Origin: Mycobacterium sp. 852002-50816_SCH5313054-b
GTDB taxonomy: Bacteria; Actinomycetota; Actinomycetes; Mycobacteriales; Mycobacteriaceae
Direction: 5' to 3'
Assembly: GCF_001667185.1 (NCBI RefSeq)
Contig: NZ_LZIC01000097.1
Location: 32,191 to 96,190 of the forward strand
DNA length: 64,000 bases
Under the pieces are notes generated by a model. It made no database searches. It had not been told where the DNA came from and worked only from the letters and a program-made list of their open reading frames with translations. This document shows positions 30,553-38,107 of this stretch, piece after piece (within the stretch, counting starts at the first letter, position 1; every line of letters starts with the position of its first letter). The position numbers and the translations under genes were made by a program.

Positions 30553-30568
30553 ATACCCCCTAGGGTAT
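30553..30568. promoter_or_regulatory. CsoR/RicR-type palindrome upstream of mmpS-mmpL
   Basis: ATACCCCCTAGGGTAT has perfect 6-base arms (ATACCC/GGGTAT) around CCTA, embedded in AT-rich GTATACC sequence. This TACCC...GGGTA shape is characteristic of operators of CsoR-family copper sensors. It lies 150 bases upstream of the mmpS start in the 214-base gap behind the PPE stop, where the mmpS promoter must be. No CsoR gene is in the window. Confidence 0.6.
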
Positions 30569-30616
30569 CTCCCACCCGGTTCTTGAGCGCTGGGCAAGGC
30601 GCGAACTGCTTGTCAG

Positions 30617-32158
30617 TCAGCCGTATTGGGCGGGTGGGCGGCCCCAGCTGCCGGGCAGCATCGGCATTGGTGGGCCGTCGCTGCCCCCGGGCCCGGTCAG
30701 CGTCGTCAATCCGGCGGGCCGGGCCGCGCCGGATTGGGCTGCGGCCCCGGCGAATCCGACCGATTGCGCGGCCTGCTCGGAGGTGCGGGGCGCTTGCGGG
30801 TCCGGCTGCGCCACGTCCATGAATTCGTAGCGGTGGGCATGGTCTGGAGCGGTTGCCACGCGGCGCCGTCGGGCGCGGGCCCGCTTCATGTCGGCCCCGG
30901 CGGCGGCCGGTGCGTCGACGTCGTCGGGCGCGGATTCGTCGGATGTGCGACGGGTGCGGCCAGCGGCGCTGCCGCGCGCCGGCAACCCGGAGCTGCCGAC
31001 GGCGTAGAGGACGTCGGAGATGCCCGCGCTGACGCCCGTCGACGCCGACGGACCGAACCCCAGTTCCGGGCCGCCACCGACCGGTCCCCCGCCGATGCCG
31101 GGGGTCGAGCTCGGCGCCGCGGGATCGGGCACAGTGGCGGGGCTGCTCGCGCTGGCCGGGGCGGCGGCAGTCGCGGGAGCCGGCATCGCGCCCACCGGCG
31201 CCGGCGCCGCCGCGGCCGCCGGAACCGAGGTGGCCGCCGACACCGGGACCGCGATGCCGGTTGCGACGGCGGCGCCCGCCGCCAGGCCCGCGGCGCCGGC
31301 GGTGGGAACGGCGGCCAGGGCGGGGGCCAGCGATACAGCCAGCTGGATCGCCTGCTGCCCGAAGGGCCAGAAGATCATCAGCGTGTGGAAGGTGGCCCAC
31401 GCGAGCGCGCTGGCCAGGGCCGGCGACATTCCGGGGACCTGCATCAGCGCCGAGGTGAGGCCGCTGGCGAACGGGACGGCGGGGATGGGCCAGCCGGCGG
31501 GGTTGAGGTCCTTCGACACCGGCCACGCGAAGTTTTTGGTGTATTGCTGCAGGAGCGCCGCGAGCTGGTCCTGCCACGACTCGGTGACGTTGGCAGCCCG
31601 GGCGCTGCCGGCCTCCCCGCCCGTGACGACGATCTGCGGCGCCGGCGTGGCCGTCGGGACCACCGCCAGGGCCGAGTCGGTGACGGCTTGGTAGGTGGTC
31701 ATGGTTTCGGCGGCCTGCAGCCACATGCGCGCGTAGTCGGCTTCGTTGACGGCGATGGGGATGGTGTTGATGCCGAAGAAGTTGGTTGCGACGAGCGCCG
31801 CGTGAGTGGCGTGGTTTGCGGCGAGTTCGGCGAGCGTCGGCATGGTGGCCAGCGCGGCGGCGTAGGCGGCCGCGGCCGTTCGGTGCGACGCTGCGGCGAG
31901 CGCGCTGCCCGACGCGCTCTCAAGCAACCAGCTCAGATACGGCGCGTGGGCGGCCACGTACCGTTCGGTGCTGGGCCCATCCCAGGCGCCCTGCACCGCC
32001 CCCAGCACCCCGATGAGTTCGTCTGCCGCGGCGGCATATTCGGCGCCCACCGACGACCACGCCTCCGCAGCGGCCAGCAGCGGCCCGGAACCCGGACCGC
32101 TGCTGAGCAATGCGGAGTGCACCTCGGGCGGCAAGGCGATCCAGATCGGGGCGGTCAT
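30617..32158 (-). CDS. PPE family protein, PPW subfamily
   Basis: A 513-aa PPE protein. The ~180-aa helical PPE domain starts MTAPIWIALPPEVHSALL and has AAAEAWSSVGAEYA and NFFGINTIPIAVNEADYARMWLQAAE. A middle part with AWATFHTLMIFWPFGQQAIQ is followed by an Ala/Pro-rich low-complexity stretch. Near the end VGFAGAA and PMLPGSW are the GFxG and PxxPxxW motifs of the PPW subfamily. PPE proteins are type VII secreted and act in nutrient uptake at the outer membrane. No partner PE gene is adjacent. It is divergent from the anti-sigma/sigC frame. Confidence 0.93.
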   Translation of the reverse strand: MTAPIWIALPPEVHSALLSSGPGSGPLLAAAEAWSSVGAEYAAAADELIGVLGAVQGAWDGPSTERYVAAHAPYLSWLLESASGSALAAASHRTAAAAYAAALATMPTLAELAANHATHAALVATNFFGINTIPIAVNEADYARMWLQAAETMTTYQAVTDSALAVVPTATPAPQIVVTGGEAGSARAANVTESWQDQLAALLQQYTKNFAWPVSKDLNPAGWPIPAVPFASGLTSALMQVPGMSPALASALAWATFHTLMIFWPFGQQAIQLAVSLAPALAAVPTAGAAGLAAGAAVATGIAVPVSAATSVPAAAAAPAPVGAMPAPATAAAPASASSPATVPDPAAPSSTPGIGGGPVGGGPELGFGPSASTGVSAGISDVLYAVGSSGLPARGSAAGRTRRTSDESAPDDVDAPAAAGADMKRARARRRRVATAPDHAHRYEFMDVAQPDPQAPRTSEQAAQSVGFAGAAAQSGAARPAGLTTLTGPGGSDGPPMPMLPGSWGRPPAQYG

Positions 32159-32314
32159 CGTCGGGAGCCTTCGGGCAGGAACACGAATACCTCTTCGGTG
32201 GACGTCGTCACGGGCGGGCTTGTCTTCAGTGGTCGGTTTGCCGGACGGTTTGGTTCCCCTGCTCCGCTTTTGGACGCCTTTGCGCGCCGACCGAGCATGC
32301 GCAACGATGCAGGG

Positions 32315-33667
32315 ATGCGGTGTGAGGTTGCGCGTGAGGCGCTTTCTGCGCGACTGGACGGCGAGCGTCCGCAGGTACTCGCGCAACAGGTCGATGCCCA
32401 CCTGGAATCGTGTCGGGGTTGCCGCACCTGGCTGATCGGCGCGGCGGTGCAGTCGCGCCGGCTGTCCTCCATCGAACCCGGCGAGGGACCGGACCTGGTC
32501 GACAAGATCATGGCGAGCCTCGAGCAGCAGTCCCCCACGTATCACCGCTCGATGCGCTGGCTGCGGTCGCGCTACCGGCGCTGGGGGCTGATCGGTGTCG
32601 GCGTGTTCCAGGTGGCGATCGCGACCGCCCAGATCAGCGGCATCGATTTCGGCATGGTGTCGAGCCACATGCACGGCGCGATGTCGGGCGAGCACCTGAT
32701 GCACGAGTCCACCGCGTGGTTGCTGGCGTTGGGTCTGGCCATGATCGCCGCGGGCGTTTGGCCCGCCACCGCGATCGGCGTGGCCGCGATTACCGGTGTG
32801 TATTCCGTCGCGCTGTTGAGTTACGTGGTCGTCGACGCCTTCGCCGGCGAGGTGACCGCGACGCGCATCGCCAGCCACATGCCCCTGCTGTTGGGGCTGG
32901 TATTCGCGTTGCTGGTGGCGCGCGAACAGATGCGGACCCGGCGGCCGCACACCTCCGGTAAGGACGCCGGTGATCGCGACTGGCCGTCGGAGGCGCCCGG
33001 CGGTCGCCGCCGGCATCTGTGGCCCATCAACCGCACCGCTCCACACCCCACCGCAGCGTCTACGACAACCGGTCGTAGACTGGCGACGCCCGCACAACGA
33101 AGGTGGTTGGCCATGACCGCGTCAAGCGACGACGAGGCCGTTACCGAACTCGCGTTGGCGGCCGCGCGCGGGAACGAGCGAGCGCTCGAGGCCTTCATCA
33201 AAGCGACCCAACAAGACGTCTGGCGGTTCGTCACCTACCTGTCCGACGCGGGTACCGCCGACGACCTGGCGCAAGAAACGTTCCTGCGGGCGATCGGCGC
33301 GATCGAGCGGTTCTCCGGACGGTCCAGCGCGCGAACCTGGTTGCTGGCCATCGCACGCCGGGTGGTGGCCGATCACATCCGCCATGCCCAGTCGCGGCCG
33401 CGCACCGCCGCCGGCGCCGATCCCGATCACTTCCTCGGCGGTGACCGCCATGCGCGCGGATTCGAAGACGTCGTCGAGGTGACGGCGTTGATCGCCAACC
33501 TCACCACCGAGCAGCGCGAAGCGCTGTTGCTCACCCAGCTTTTGGGGCTGCCGTACGCCGACGCCGCCGCGGTCTGCGGTTGCCCGGTCGGCACCATCCG
33601 GTCTCGCGTCGCCCGCGCGCGCGATGCGCTGCTGGCCGACATGGAACGCGAAGACCTGACCGGCTAA
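32315..33667 (+). CDS. Membrane zinc-finger anti-sigma protein in one frame with SigC
   Basis: One open frame of 450 codons. Residues 1-60 are a zf-HC2 anti-sigma zinc finger (Cys3 and H29-x3-C33-x2-C36). Four hydrophobic helices follow (~90-108, 134-150, 152-172, 188-203), with a Met/His-rich outer loop HMHGAMSGEHLMHE at 118-131 that could bind a metal. A basic, Pro/Thr-rich linker of ~60 residues then leads without a stop into SigC at residue 267. Both ends would lie in the cytoplasm. An ATG at 32297 is an alternative start. The anti-sigma domain resembles Rv0093c-type membrane proteins (memory only). Whether the fused protein is made is unknown. Confidence 0.8.
   Translation: MRCEVAREALSARLDGERPQVLAQQVDAHLESCRGCRTWLIGAAVQSRRLSSIEPGEGPDLVDKIMASLEQQSPTYHRSMRWLRSRYRRWGLIGVGVFQVAIATAQISGIDFGMVSSHMHGAMSGEHLMHESTAWLLALGLAMIAAGVWPATAIGVAAITGVYSVALLSYVVVDAFAGEVTATRIASHMPLLLGLVFALLVAREQMRTRRPHTSGKDAGDRDWPSEAPGGRRRHLWPINRTAPHPTAASTTTGRRLATPAQRRWLAMTASSDDEAVTELALAAARGNERALEAFIKATQQDVWRFVTYLSDAGTADDLAQETFLRAIGAIERFSGRSSARTWLLAIARRVVADHIRHAQSRPRTAAGADPDHFLGGDRHARGFEDVVEVTALIANLTTEQREALLLTQLLGLPYADAAAVCGCPVGTIRSRVARARDALLADMEREDLTG
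33113..33667 (+). CDS. sigC: ECF RNA polymerase sigma factor SigC
   Basis: A 184-aa ECF sigma factor. Region 2 includes FIKATQQDVWRFVTYLSDAGTADDLAQETFLRAIGAIERFSGRSSARTWLLAIARRVVADHIR, and region 4 EQREALLLTQLLGLPYADAAAVCGCPVGTIRSRVARARDAL. It matches M. tuberculosis SigC in length and sequence. SigC there is linked to virulence and the copper-limitation response. GAAGGTGG (33099-33106) is a ribosome binding site for the ATG at 33113, and TAGACT (33076-33081) a possible -10, so it can be translated alone, although the anti-sigma frame also runs into it. Its stop overlaps that of cobK. Confidence 0.95.
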   Translation: MTASSDDEAVTELALAAARGNERALEAFIKATQQDVWRFVTYLSDAGTADDLAQETFLRAIGAIERFSGRSSARTWLLAIARRVVADHIRHAQSRPRTAAGADPDHFLGGDRHARGFEDVVEVTALIANLTTEQREALLLTQLLGLPYADAAAVCGCPVGTIRSRVARARDALLADMEREDLTG

Positions 33668-34389
33668 TCCAGCGCTTCAACCCATTCGGCGGCCTCGTCG
33701 ACCGTGGCCACCGCCGTCACTCCGGCGGGAAGTCGCGGCCTGGCCACCATCACCACCGGAATGCCCTGCGCGGCGGCGGCATCCAGTTTGGCCCGGGTCA
33801 TGGCGCCGCCGCTGTTCTTGGTGACCAGCGCGTCGATGCGGTGCTCGCGGAGCAGCGACAGCTCGCCGTCGTAGCGATACGGGCCGCGCGATAGCAATAG
33901 CTGGTGGCGGCGCGGCAGCAAGGCAGGGTCCGGCGCGGTGACCGCGCGGATCAGAAACCACGCGTCGCTGTCGGCGAAGGCCTTGACGCCCGAACGTCCG
34001 GTGGTGAGGAAGACCCGTGAGTAACGTTGCGTGGCAACCGCTCTCGCAGCTTCCACGTCCGATGCGACGACGATCGCGTCGCCGGGCGGCCACGCGGGAC
34101 GCGCCAACACCAAATGCGGGATGCGGAGTTCGGTGCACACTGCGGCGGCGTGCGCCGTCATCGTTGCCGCGAACGGGTGGGTGGCGTCGACGACGGCGTC
34201 GATGTGTTCGTCGCGCAGCCAGCGCCGCAGCCCGTCGACGCCACCGAAGCCGCCTATGCGCACCGGGCCGACCGGCAGGGCCGGATCGGGCACGCGTCCG
34301 GCGAGCGAGCTGACGATGTCGATCTGCGGGTGCAGGGTTTTCGCCAGCGCGCGAGCCTCCGATGTGCCGCCGAGCAATAGCACCCGCAT
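33664..34389 (-). CDS. cobK: Precorrin-6A reductase CobK
   Basis: A 241-aa NADPH-dependent reductase of precorrin-6A. The N-terminal MRVLLLGGTSEARALAKTL is the dinucleotide-binding loop; VDATHPFAATMTAHAAAVC and LVTKNSGGAMTRAKLDAA are conserved in the family. Its start overlaps the cobM stop by one base. It is last of the SDR-cobL-cobM-cobK operon and converges on sigC. Confidence 0.95.
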   Translation of the reverse strand: MRVLLLGGTSEARALAKTLHPQIDIVSSLAGRVPDPALPVGPVRIGGFGGVDGLRRWLRDEHIDAVVDATHPFAATMTAHAAAVCTELRIPHLVLARPAWPPGDAIVVASDVEAARAVATQRYSRVFLTTGRSGVKAFADSDAWFLIRAVTAPDPALLPRRHQLLLSRGPYRYDGELSLLREHRIDALVTKNSGGAMTRAKLDAAAAQGIPVVMVARPRLPAGVTAVATVDEAAEWVEALD

Positions 34390-35141
34390 CAGTGCCGGCT
34401 CCCCCGGGCCCGCCCGACCGAATACAGGTAGCTGTCGGTGAATCCCTCTGCGGCCAGCACGTCGCCGACGATGATCACCGCGGTCTTGGTGACGTTAGCG
34501 TCGTGCATCTGACCGGCGATGTCGGCCAGCGTGCCGCGCAGCACGGTCTGCTGTGGCCAGCTGGCGAAAGCCACCACCGCAACCGGCGTTTCGGCGCGAT
34601 AGCTCTTGAGCAACTGCGGGACGAGGGCGTCGATCTGGGCGGCGGCCAGATGCAGCACCAGGGTCGCCCCAGACAGGGCCAGCGTGGCAAGCTCTTCGCC
34701 CGCCGGCATGGGCGTCGACAGGGTGGCCACCCGCGTCAGCGTCACCGTCTGCGCCACCCCGGGGACGGTGAGCTCGCGTTTCAAGGCGGCGGCCGCGGCG
34801 GCGAAAGCCGGCACGCCGGGCACGATTTCGTAGTCGATGCCCAGCGCGTCGAGTCGGCGGCACTGCTCGGCCAGCGCGCTGTACAGCGACGGGTCGCCGG
34901 AGTGCAGCCGCGCCACGTCATGGCCGGCGGCGTGCGCATCGGCGATTTCGGCGATGATCTGCTCGAGCGTCAACGGGCCGGTGTCAACGACTTTCGCGCC
35001 GGGCGGGCACAGCGCCAGCAGGTCGTCGGGCATGATCGAACCCGCGTAGAGGCAGGTTGCGCACGTTTGGAGCAGCCGTTGGCCGCGGACCGTGATGAGG
35101 TCGGCCGCGCCGGGGCCCGCGCCGATGAAATACACCGTCAC
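34389..35141 (-). CDS. cobM: Precorrin-4 C11-methyltransferase CobM
   Basis: A 250-aa SAM-dependent methyltransferase. VYFIGAGPGAADLITVRGQRLL is the N-terminal glycine-rich loop, CLYAGSIMPDDLL, VARLHSGDPSLYSALAEQ and YEIVPGVPAFAAAAAAL the conserved blocks. GTG at 35141 gives the length of the M. tuberculosis protein and overlaps the cobL stop; a longer frame is open but unsupported. It methylates C11 of precorrin-4. Confidence 0.94.
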   Translation of the reverse strand: MTVYFIGAGPGAADLITVRGQRLLQTCATCLYAGSIMPDDLLALCPPGAKVVDTGPLTLEQIIAEIADAHAAGHDVARLHSGDPSLYSALAEQCRRLDALGIDYEIVPGVPAFAAAAAALKRELTVPGVAQTVTLTRVATLSTPMPAGEELATLALSGATLVLHLAAAQIDALVPQLLKSYRAETPVAVVAFASWPQQTVLRGTLADIAGQMHDANVTKTAVIIVGDVLAAEGFTDSYLYSVGRARGSRH

Positions 35142-36304
35142 CTCGTCACCGCCCATTGGGTGACCGGCATCTGCGGGCGCCATCCGGTGAAGCCGCCCAG
35201 CGGTTCGCCGTGGTAGTGCTGGAAACGTCGCAGCTGACCGCCTAAACGCGAATATGACTGTGCGAGCAGGGCTTCCGATTCGGCGGTGACCGCGTTGGCC
35301 ACCAGCCGCCCCCCTGGGGAAAGGCGGTCGAGGCACGCATCGAGCAGACCGGGTTGGGTCAGGCCGCCGCCGATGAAGATCGCCGACGGCGCTTCGGCGC
35401 CATCGAACGCCTCCGGCGCAACGCCGCGGACGTCGATGGCGACGCCGAAGGCCGCGGCGTTGGATTCGATGTTCAGGCGGCGCGCGTCGTCACGCTCGAA
35501 CGCCACTGCGGTGCAGCCCGGCCAGCTCAGGCACCATTCCACGCTGATGCTGCCCGAGCCCGCGCCGACGTCCCACAGCCGCTCCCCCGGTCGCGGCGCC
35601 AGCGCTGCCAGGGTCACCGCGCGCACCCCGTGCTTGGTGATTTGCCCGTCGTGGGCGAACGCGTCATCGGGATATGGCGACCTGCGTTCGTCGGGCAGGT
35701 AGCGCACGGCGATGAGGTTGAGGTCGTCGACGTCTTGGGGCGGGTTGTCGGCCCACTGGCGCGCGGCGGCATCGCGCCGACGTTCGGTTGGGCCGCCGAG
35801 GTTTTCGAGCACGCTGAACTCGGAGTCCCCGCGGCCGCATGCGTTGAGCAGTGCGGCCAGTTCCTTGGCGGTGGAGGCGTTTTTCGACAGCACGATCGCG
35901 TGGCCGCCGCGGCGCACCGCGGTGTGCGGTCGCGCGGTGACCAGGCTGATCACCTCGGTCTCGTGGGCGTTCCACCCCATCCGCGCGCACGCCAGCGTCA
36001 CCGAGGACACGTGAGGCAGCACCCTGATGTTGTCGGCGCCGTAGAGGCGGATCAGCGTGCCGCCGATGCCGTGTAGGAGTGGGTCGCCGCTGGCGACGAT
36101 GTGGATTTCGTCGTCGACGGGTAGCGCTTGCAGCGCGGGCAGCATCGGTGACGGCCACTCGTGGCGGGGCGCGGGCACCGTGTCGTCGAGCAGGTCGAGC
36201 TGACGCTTGGACCCGTAAACGACTGTGGCCCTGCGTAATTCGGCGCGCGATGCTTCTCCCAGCCCCGCCATCCCGTCGGCGCCGATGCCGACCACGACGA
36301 TCAT
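35138..36304 (-). CDS. cobL: Precorrin-6Y C5,15-methyltransferase (decarboxylating) CobL
   Basis: A 388-aa bifunctional enzyme. The N-terminal CbiE-like half (MIVVVGIGADGMAGLGEASRAELRRA, ...IHIVASGDPLLHGIG, VSSVTLACARMGW) methylates C5, and the C-terminal CbiT-like half, with the SAM loop LWDVGAGSGSISVEW and AIFIGGGLTQPGLLDACLDRL, methylates C15 and decarboxylates C12. Start and stop overlap the neighbouring SDR and cobM by 4 bases each, indicating tight coupling. Confidence 0.95.
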   Translation of the reverse strand: MIVVVGIGADGMAGLGEASRAELRRATVVYGSKRQLDLLDDTVPAPRHEWPSPMLPALQALPVDDEIHIVASGDPLLHGIGGTLIRLYGADNIRVLPHVSSVTLACARMGWNAHETEVISLVTARPHTAVRRGGHAIVLSKNASTAKELAALLNACGRGDSEFSVLENLGGPTERRRDAAARQWADNPPQDVDDLNLIAVRYLPDERRSPYPDDAFAHDGQITKHGVRAVTLAALAPRPGERLWDVGAGSGSISVEWCLSWPGCTAVAFERDDARRLNIESNAAAFGVAIDVRGVAPEAFDGAEAPSAIFIGGGLTQPGLLDACLDRLSPGGRLVANAVTAESEALLAQSYSRLGGQLRRFQHYHGEPLGGFTGWRPQMPVTQWAVTR

Positions 36305-37065
36305 CGCGGCATCCTGCGCCAGACGAACTGCGGCAACAGCCGCATCGCGAAGAACATCGGGCGCAACGACCACGGGATCCACACGGTGCGTCGGCCCTTG
36401 GCCAGCGCCCGCGCGGTCGCCGCGGCGACTTGCTCCGGGGTGCTGGACAGCGGCGCGGGCCGCATGCCCTCGGTCATGCGCCCGACGACGAAGCCCGGGC
36501 GCGCGATCAACAGTGTGACGCCGGTGCCGTGCAGCGCGTCGGCCAGCCCGCTGGCGAAGCCGTCCAGGCCGGCCTTGGCCGAGCCGTAGACGTAGTTCGC
36601 GCGGCGCACCCTGACCCCCGCGACCGAGGAGAACACCACCAGCGAGCCGCGCCCGGCGGTGCGCATGGCGGCGGCCAGGTGGGTGAGCATGCTGACTTGA
36701 TCGACGTAGTCGGTGCGCACGATGGACACCGCGTGCGCGGCGTCGCCCTCGGCGCGGGCCTGGTCGCCGAGGATGCCAAAGGCCAGCACCGCGGTGCCGA
36801 TGGGTCCGTGTTCGGCGACGACCGAGGCGACCAGCGGGCCGTGCGAGGCGAGGTCGTCGGCGTCGAATTCCCGGGGGTGCACCGCGGCGGCCCCGGCGGC
36901 CTTGACCGTCGCGACCTCGTGGTCGAGCTGGTCGGCTCTGCGTGCGGCCAGCACCACCGTCGCCCCGGGTGCCAGGCGGCGCGCGAGCTCGACGCCGATT
37001 TCGCTGCGGCCGCCCAGGATTAGTACTGGACCCGCGCCCGTGTCGTCCACGGCTGCGATTATCAC
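36301..37065 (-). CDS. SDR family oxidoreductase (Rv2073c-like)
   Basis: A 254-aa SDR with an unusual N-terminal loop, GPVLILGGRSEIGVELARRL (GGRSEIG instead of TGxxxGIG), similar to the DprE2 group. The catalytic YVYGSAKAGLDGFASGL and VVFSSVAGV are intact. It is the first gene of the cobL-cobM-cobK operon, overlapping cobL by 4 bases, and divergent from the F420 enzyme at 37086 with just 20 bases between starts. A role in corrin synthesis is possible from context but not shown by sequence. Confidence 0.88.
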   Translation of the reverse strand: MIIAAVDDTGAGPVLILGGRSEIGVELARRLAPGATVVLAARRADQLDHEVATVKAAGAAAVHPREFDADDLASHGPLVASVVAEHGPIGTAVLAFGILGDQARAEGDAAHAVSIVRTDYVDQVSMLTHLAAAMRTAGRGSLVVFSSVAGVRVRRANYVYGSAKAGLDGFASGLADALHGTGVTLLIARPGFVVGRMTEGMRPAPLSSTPEQVAAATARALAKGRRTVWIPWSLRPMFFAMRLLPQFVWRRMPR

Positions 37066-37085
37066 CTGCGCTAGCGTGGGCGGTG

Positions 37086-37496
37086 ATGGCGAATACCACT
37101 ACGCGGCTGACCGACGACGCGCTGGCTTTCCTGTCAGAACGTCACCTGGCCATGCTGACCACGCTGCGGGCCGACAATTCCCCGCATGTGGTGGCGGTGG
37201 GTTTCACCTTCGATCCCAAGACTCACATCGCGCGAGTGATCACCACCGGCGGCTCGCAGAAGGCCGTCAACGCCGACCGCGCCGGGGTGGCCGTGCTCAG
37301 TCAGGTCGACGGCGCCCGATGGCTGTCGCTCGAAGGCCGGTCCAAGGTGAACAGCGACGCCGACGCCGTGCGTGACGCCGAGCTGCGGTACGCCCAGCGC
37401 TACCGGACGCCACGTCCCAACCCTCGGCGGGTGGTTATCGAGGTGCAGGTGGAGCGAGTGCTGGGGTCGTCGGATTTGTTGGACCGGGGAGAGTAG
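37086..37496 (+). CDS. F420-dependent split-barrel oxidoreductase (Rv2074-like)
   Basis: A 136-aa split beta-barrel protein of the FDOR-B class: LSERHLAMLTTLRADNSPHVVAVGFTFDPKTHIARVITTGGSQKAVNADR, then GARWLSLEGRSKVNSDADAVRDAELRYAQRY. The M. tuberculosis homologue Rv2074 is reported as an F420H2-dependent biliverdin reductase. The ATG at 37086 gives the family length; a GTG one codon earlier is possible. It is followed by the inserted toxin module, convergent to its immunity gene. Confidence 0.9.
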   Translation: MANTTTRLTDDALAFLSERHLAMLTTLRADNSPHVVAVGFTFDPKTHIARVITTGGSQKAVNADRAGVAVLSQVDGARWLSLEGRSKVNSDADAVRDAELRYAQRYRTPRPNPRRVVIEVQVERVLGSSDLLDRGE

Positions 37497-37506
37497 TTTT
37501 CTGCGG

Positions 37507-38079
37507 CTATCGCAACTCACCGTCGATTCGCGATGTAACGGTCTGGGGAAAGCCGTCAAGGAGTTCGGCGTCAAGCTCATCATACGAGAGCGCAAGGATG
37601 TGACTGTAGGGCATGTCGCCCCGTGTCATAATAATATATGCATGCGGATTGCTTCGGAGTGAATAGTTTACCACCTGATCGCTTTGAATATCTGCATATA
37701 CCCGCGGATCAAGCCCTGCGTCGTCCCATTTCCAACTCAGCGGCTCCAGGCGGCAGTTAATTCGCAGCGACTCTGCCACCTGATAGATCATAAACTTTCC
37801 AGCATCTTTAATCCTTGCGAAGATGCCCATCGAGGATTCTACGGGGGCGATACTCCGTTCAGTCGACGCTCGAAGGACGCGATAGCCGTCGTCAGTGCCT
37901 TCAAGTATGTATGCCCACCAATCTGGATAGGGGTAACCGAACCGGAAATACAGACGCCCGCCGTCCCAGTCCGCTTCGTCGGGAGGCGGTTCTCCTGCGT
38001 ATCCGTATATTCTTCTCCACCTGTTGTACCGAACAATAAGCTCGGCGATATCTGGATCGTCCGCTTCCAAAATCACCAT
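37507..38079 (-). CDS. Candidate immunity protein of the TNT-type toxin
   Basis: A 190-aa acidic soluble protein (WDGGRLYFRFGYPYPDWWAYILEG..., YSLRSNPHAYIIMTRGDMPYSHILALSYDELDAELLDGF), no signal peptide and no family I recognise. It lies directly behind the toxin gene on the same strand. GGAGGAG (38083-38089) before the ATG at 38079 decides this start over an ATG at 38106 that has no ribosome binding site. The gene is visibly more AT-rich than the surroundings, as are the last ~600 bases of the toxin, suggesting joint transfer. It plays the role of IFT (Rv3902c) for CpnT, but its sequence does not obviously resemble IFT. Confidence 0.8.
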   Translation of the reverse strand: MVILEADDPDIAELIVRYNRWRRIYGYAGEPPPDEADWDGGRLYFRFGYPYPDWWAYILEGTDDGYRVLRASTERSIAPVESSMGIFARIKDAGKFMIYQVAESLRINCRLEPLSWKWDDAGLDPRVYADIQSDQVVNYSLRSNPHAYIIMTRGDMPYSHILALSYDELDAELLDGFPQTVTSRIDGELR

Positions 38080-38092
38080 GAACTCCTCCGAT
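38080..38092 (-). promoter_or_regulatory. Ribosome binding site deciding the immunity gene start
   Basis: On the minus strand GGAGGAG ends three bases before the ATG at 38079. It lies inside the coding gap behind the toxin stop (38108), so the immunity gene is translated from its own strong site. Confidence 0.75.
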
Positions 38093-38107
38093 TTCAATAG
38101 CAGCATA

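Noticed and set aside
30626..32314. Extension of the anti-sigma/sigC frame upstream to 30626
   Set aside because: This part is antisense to the PPE gene and codes for a composition unlike a real protein; the zinc finger begins at the ATG at 32315 (or 32297).
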